Origin: Candidatus Altimarinota bacterium
Lineage (GTDB): Bacteria > Cyanobacteriota > Cyanobacteriia > Cyanobacteriales > Microcystaceae
Reading direction: 5' to 3'
DNA length: 64,000 bases
NCBI GenBank assembly: GCA_012031035.1
Contig: JAAUUT010000009.1
Location: 21,779-85,778 of the forward strand
In this document: positions 63,303 to 64,000 of the stretch, piece by piece
How the letters are laid out: each line of letters starts with the position of its first letter
How positions within the stretch are numbered: position 1 is the first letter of the stretch
Translations under genes and position numbers: made by a program
The notes under the pieces: generated by a model
What the model was told of the DNA's origin: nothing
Database searches by the model: none
The model's input: only the letters and a program-made list of their open reading frames with translations

Positions 63303-64000
63303 ATGAAAACTCAAAAAGCGGGTTCCAAAGTTAGCGGTAGTGAAAGCGATCGCATTATTTTAGTTGTAGATAATGATGATACTAATCGCTCTGTAGTTTC
63401 GCATCTTTTGAGTCAAGCAGACTATCAAGTCAAGGAAGCCACCACAGGGGCAGAAGCTTTAGAATTAGCTGCCGAACAACCCGATTTGATTATTTTAGAG
63501 ATTAACTTGCCCGATATTAGCGGGCTTGAAGTTGGTCGGCAACTCAAAGCAGACCCAATAACTCGCTTAATTCCTGTATTGCATCTTTCGGCACAACAAA
63601 CAACTTCTTTTGACAAAATTCAAGGATTAGATAATGGAGCAGATGGGTATTTAGTACATCCTGTCAACCCCCTAGAGTTAGTTGCCAATGTGAAAGCTTT
63701 GCTGAGAATTCGCCAAGTGGAACAGAAATTGCAGCAAAGCGAGCAAAAATTTCGCGCGATATTCGATCGCACTTTTCAATTTATTGGCTTGCTCGAAGTA
63801 GATGGCACGGTGATTGAATGCAATCAAACTTCGTTAGATTTTGCCGGACTCAAATTAGAAGATGTTGTAGGAAGACCGTTTTGGGAAACGCCTTGGTGGA
63901 GCGAGCGTCCTTCGGAGGACAGGGGGACAAGGGGGACAAGGGAGACAAGGGAGACAAGGGGGACAAGGGAGACAAGGAGGACAAGGAGGACAAGGGGGAC
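63303..64000 (+). CDS. Receiver-PAS signalling protein, probable hybrid histidine kinase (3' end cut)
   Basis: N-terminal receiver domain about residues 17-135 (IILVVDNDDTNRSVVSHLL, DLIILEINLPDISG), a short helical linker with coiled-coil character (VEQKLQQSEQKF), then a PAS domain from about 148 (FRAIFDRTFQFIGLLEVDGTV). The kinase domain presumably lies beyond the window. The receiver is degenerate: the phosphoacceptor is Glu66 instead of Asp, and the usual Lys of GADGYLxKP is His. At 63920 the PAS sequence runs into an in-frame 9-nt tandem repeat encoding Arg-Gly/Glu-Thr units. Confidence 0.88.
   Translation, partial: MKTQKAGSKVSGSESDRIILVVDNDDTNRSVVSHLLSQADYQVKEATTGAEALELAAEQPDLIILEINLPDISGLEVGRQLKADPITRLIPVLHLSAQQTTSFDKIQGLDNGADGYLVHPVNPLELVANVKALLRIRQVEQKLQQSEQKFRAIFDRTFQFIGLLEVDGTVIECNQTSLDFAGLKLEDVVGRPFWETPWWSERPSEDRGTRGTRETRETRGTRETRRTRRTRG
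63920..64000. repeat. 9-nt tandem repeat array inside a PAS domain
   Basis: About eight to nine units of AGGGGGACA/AGGGAGACA/AGGAGGACA, running off the window end. Length 9 keeps the frame, adding RGT, RET or RRT triplets after WETPWWSERPSED. The same unit occurs between genes at 5262-5285. Confidence 0.85.

Noticed and set aside
63920..64000. CRISPR array at the right edge
   Set aside because: Units are 9 nt with no spacers; it is a simple tandem repeat in a coding frame.

Overview
The window comes from a cyanobacterium. The HIP1 octamer (GCGATCGC) occurs inside and between genes at very high density. Many genes belong to cyanobacterial families: PatD, an Npun_F0494-type protein, AMIN-domain TonB receptors, nSTAND1-WD40 proteins, DUF2256 and DUF4332. 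The high HIP1 load and the use of TAGAGACGCG-type palindromes and GGGACAAGG microsatellites fit a unicellular or baeocyte-forming lineage such as Pleurocapsales/Chroococcales, but I cannot name the species.

Layout. 1-7.4 kb: OsmC-like peroxidase fragment, frameshifted DUF3887-like gene, cupin, VOC protein, glucosyl-3-phosphoglycerate synthase (compatible solute), DUF72 protein, PstS-like binding protein, and a DUF2157/GDYXXLXY membrane pair. 7.7-11.7 kb: a ~1,300-residue nSTAND1 ATPase with 14 WD40 repeats and C-terminal TPRs, broken in WD repeat 10. 11.8-17.3 kb: small membrane protein, methyltransferase, aldo/keto reductase, PrxQ, Npun_F0494-type protein, CobQ. 17.3-19.3 kb: a Ro60/Rsr (TROVE) gene preceded on the same strand by two tRNA-like RNA elements that share a ~50-nt Y-RNA-like insert, with a consensus-like promoter ahead of them. 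19.3-28.9 kb: methyltransferase, retropepsin-like protein, HIT protein, several small proteins, a BlaI/M56 peptidase pair (peptidase frameshifted), a 2H-phosphoesterase-like protein, an S9 peptidase and a DUF4332 protein. 28.9-38.5 kb: an iron-siderophore uptake island (ATPase and two permeases on minus; AraC regulator, TonB receptor and binding protein on plus), heavily disrupted, followed by a second AraC/binding-protein pair that is plainly degenerate. 38.5-50.8 kb: PEP synthase, J-domain protein, glycosyltransferase, PatD, RelA/SpoT, aldehyde dehydrogenase, phosphatase-like protein, aldo/keto reductase and transposase scraps, tRNA-Gly(UCC), SmpB. 51-64 kb: LysE exporter, MurF, two frameshifted genes (one HEAT-repeat), ThrB, QueC, a QueE-Uma2-kinase operon, penicillin acylase, and the start of a receiver-PAS signalling protein that runs off the end.

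The most interesting locus is 18.9-19.3 kb. One element is a complete tRNA-Arg(UCU) cloverleaf interrupted in the anticodon stem by 53 nt. The other keeps acceptor and T arms but has no anticodon arm. Both carry nearly the same insert, which can fold into a hairpin resembling the Ro60-binding helix of Y RNAs, directly upstream of the Ro60 gene. I read them as tRNA-mimicking bacterial Y RNAs built in an unusual topology.

Nine otherwise intact-looking genes are each broken by net single-base shifts, seven of them at homopolymer runs. Base-calling error in a draft assembly is therefore a serious alternative to real decay for these genes. It does not explain the in-frame loss inside the siderophore-binding protein or the multiply damaged second copy.
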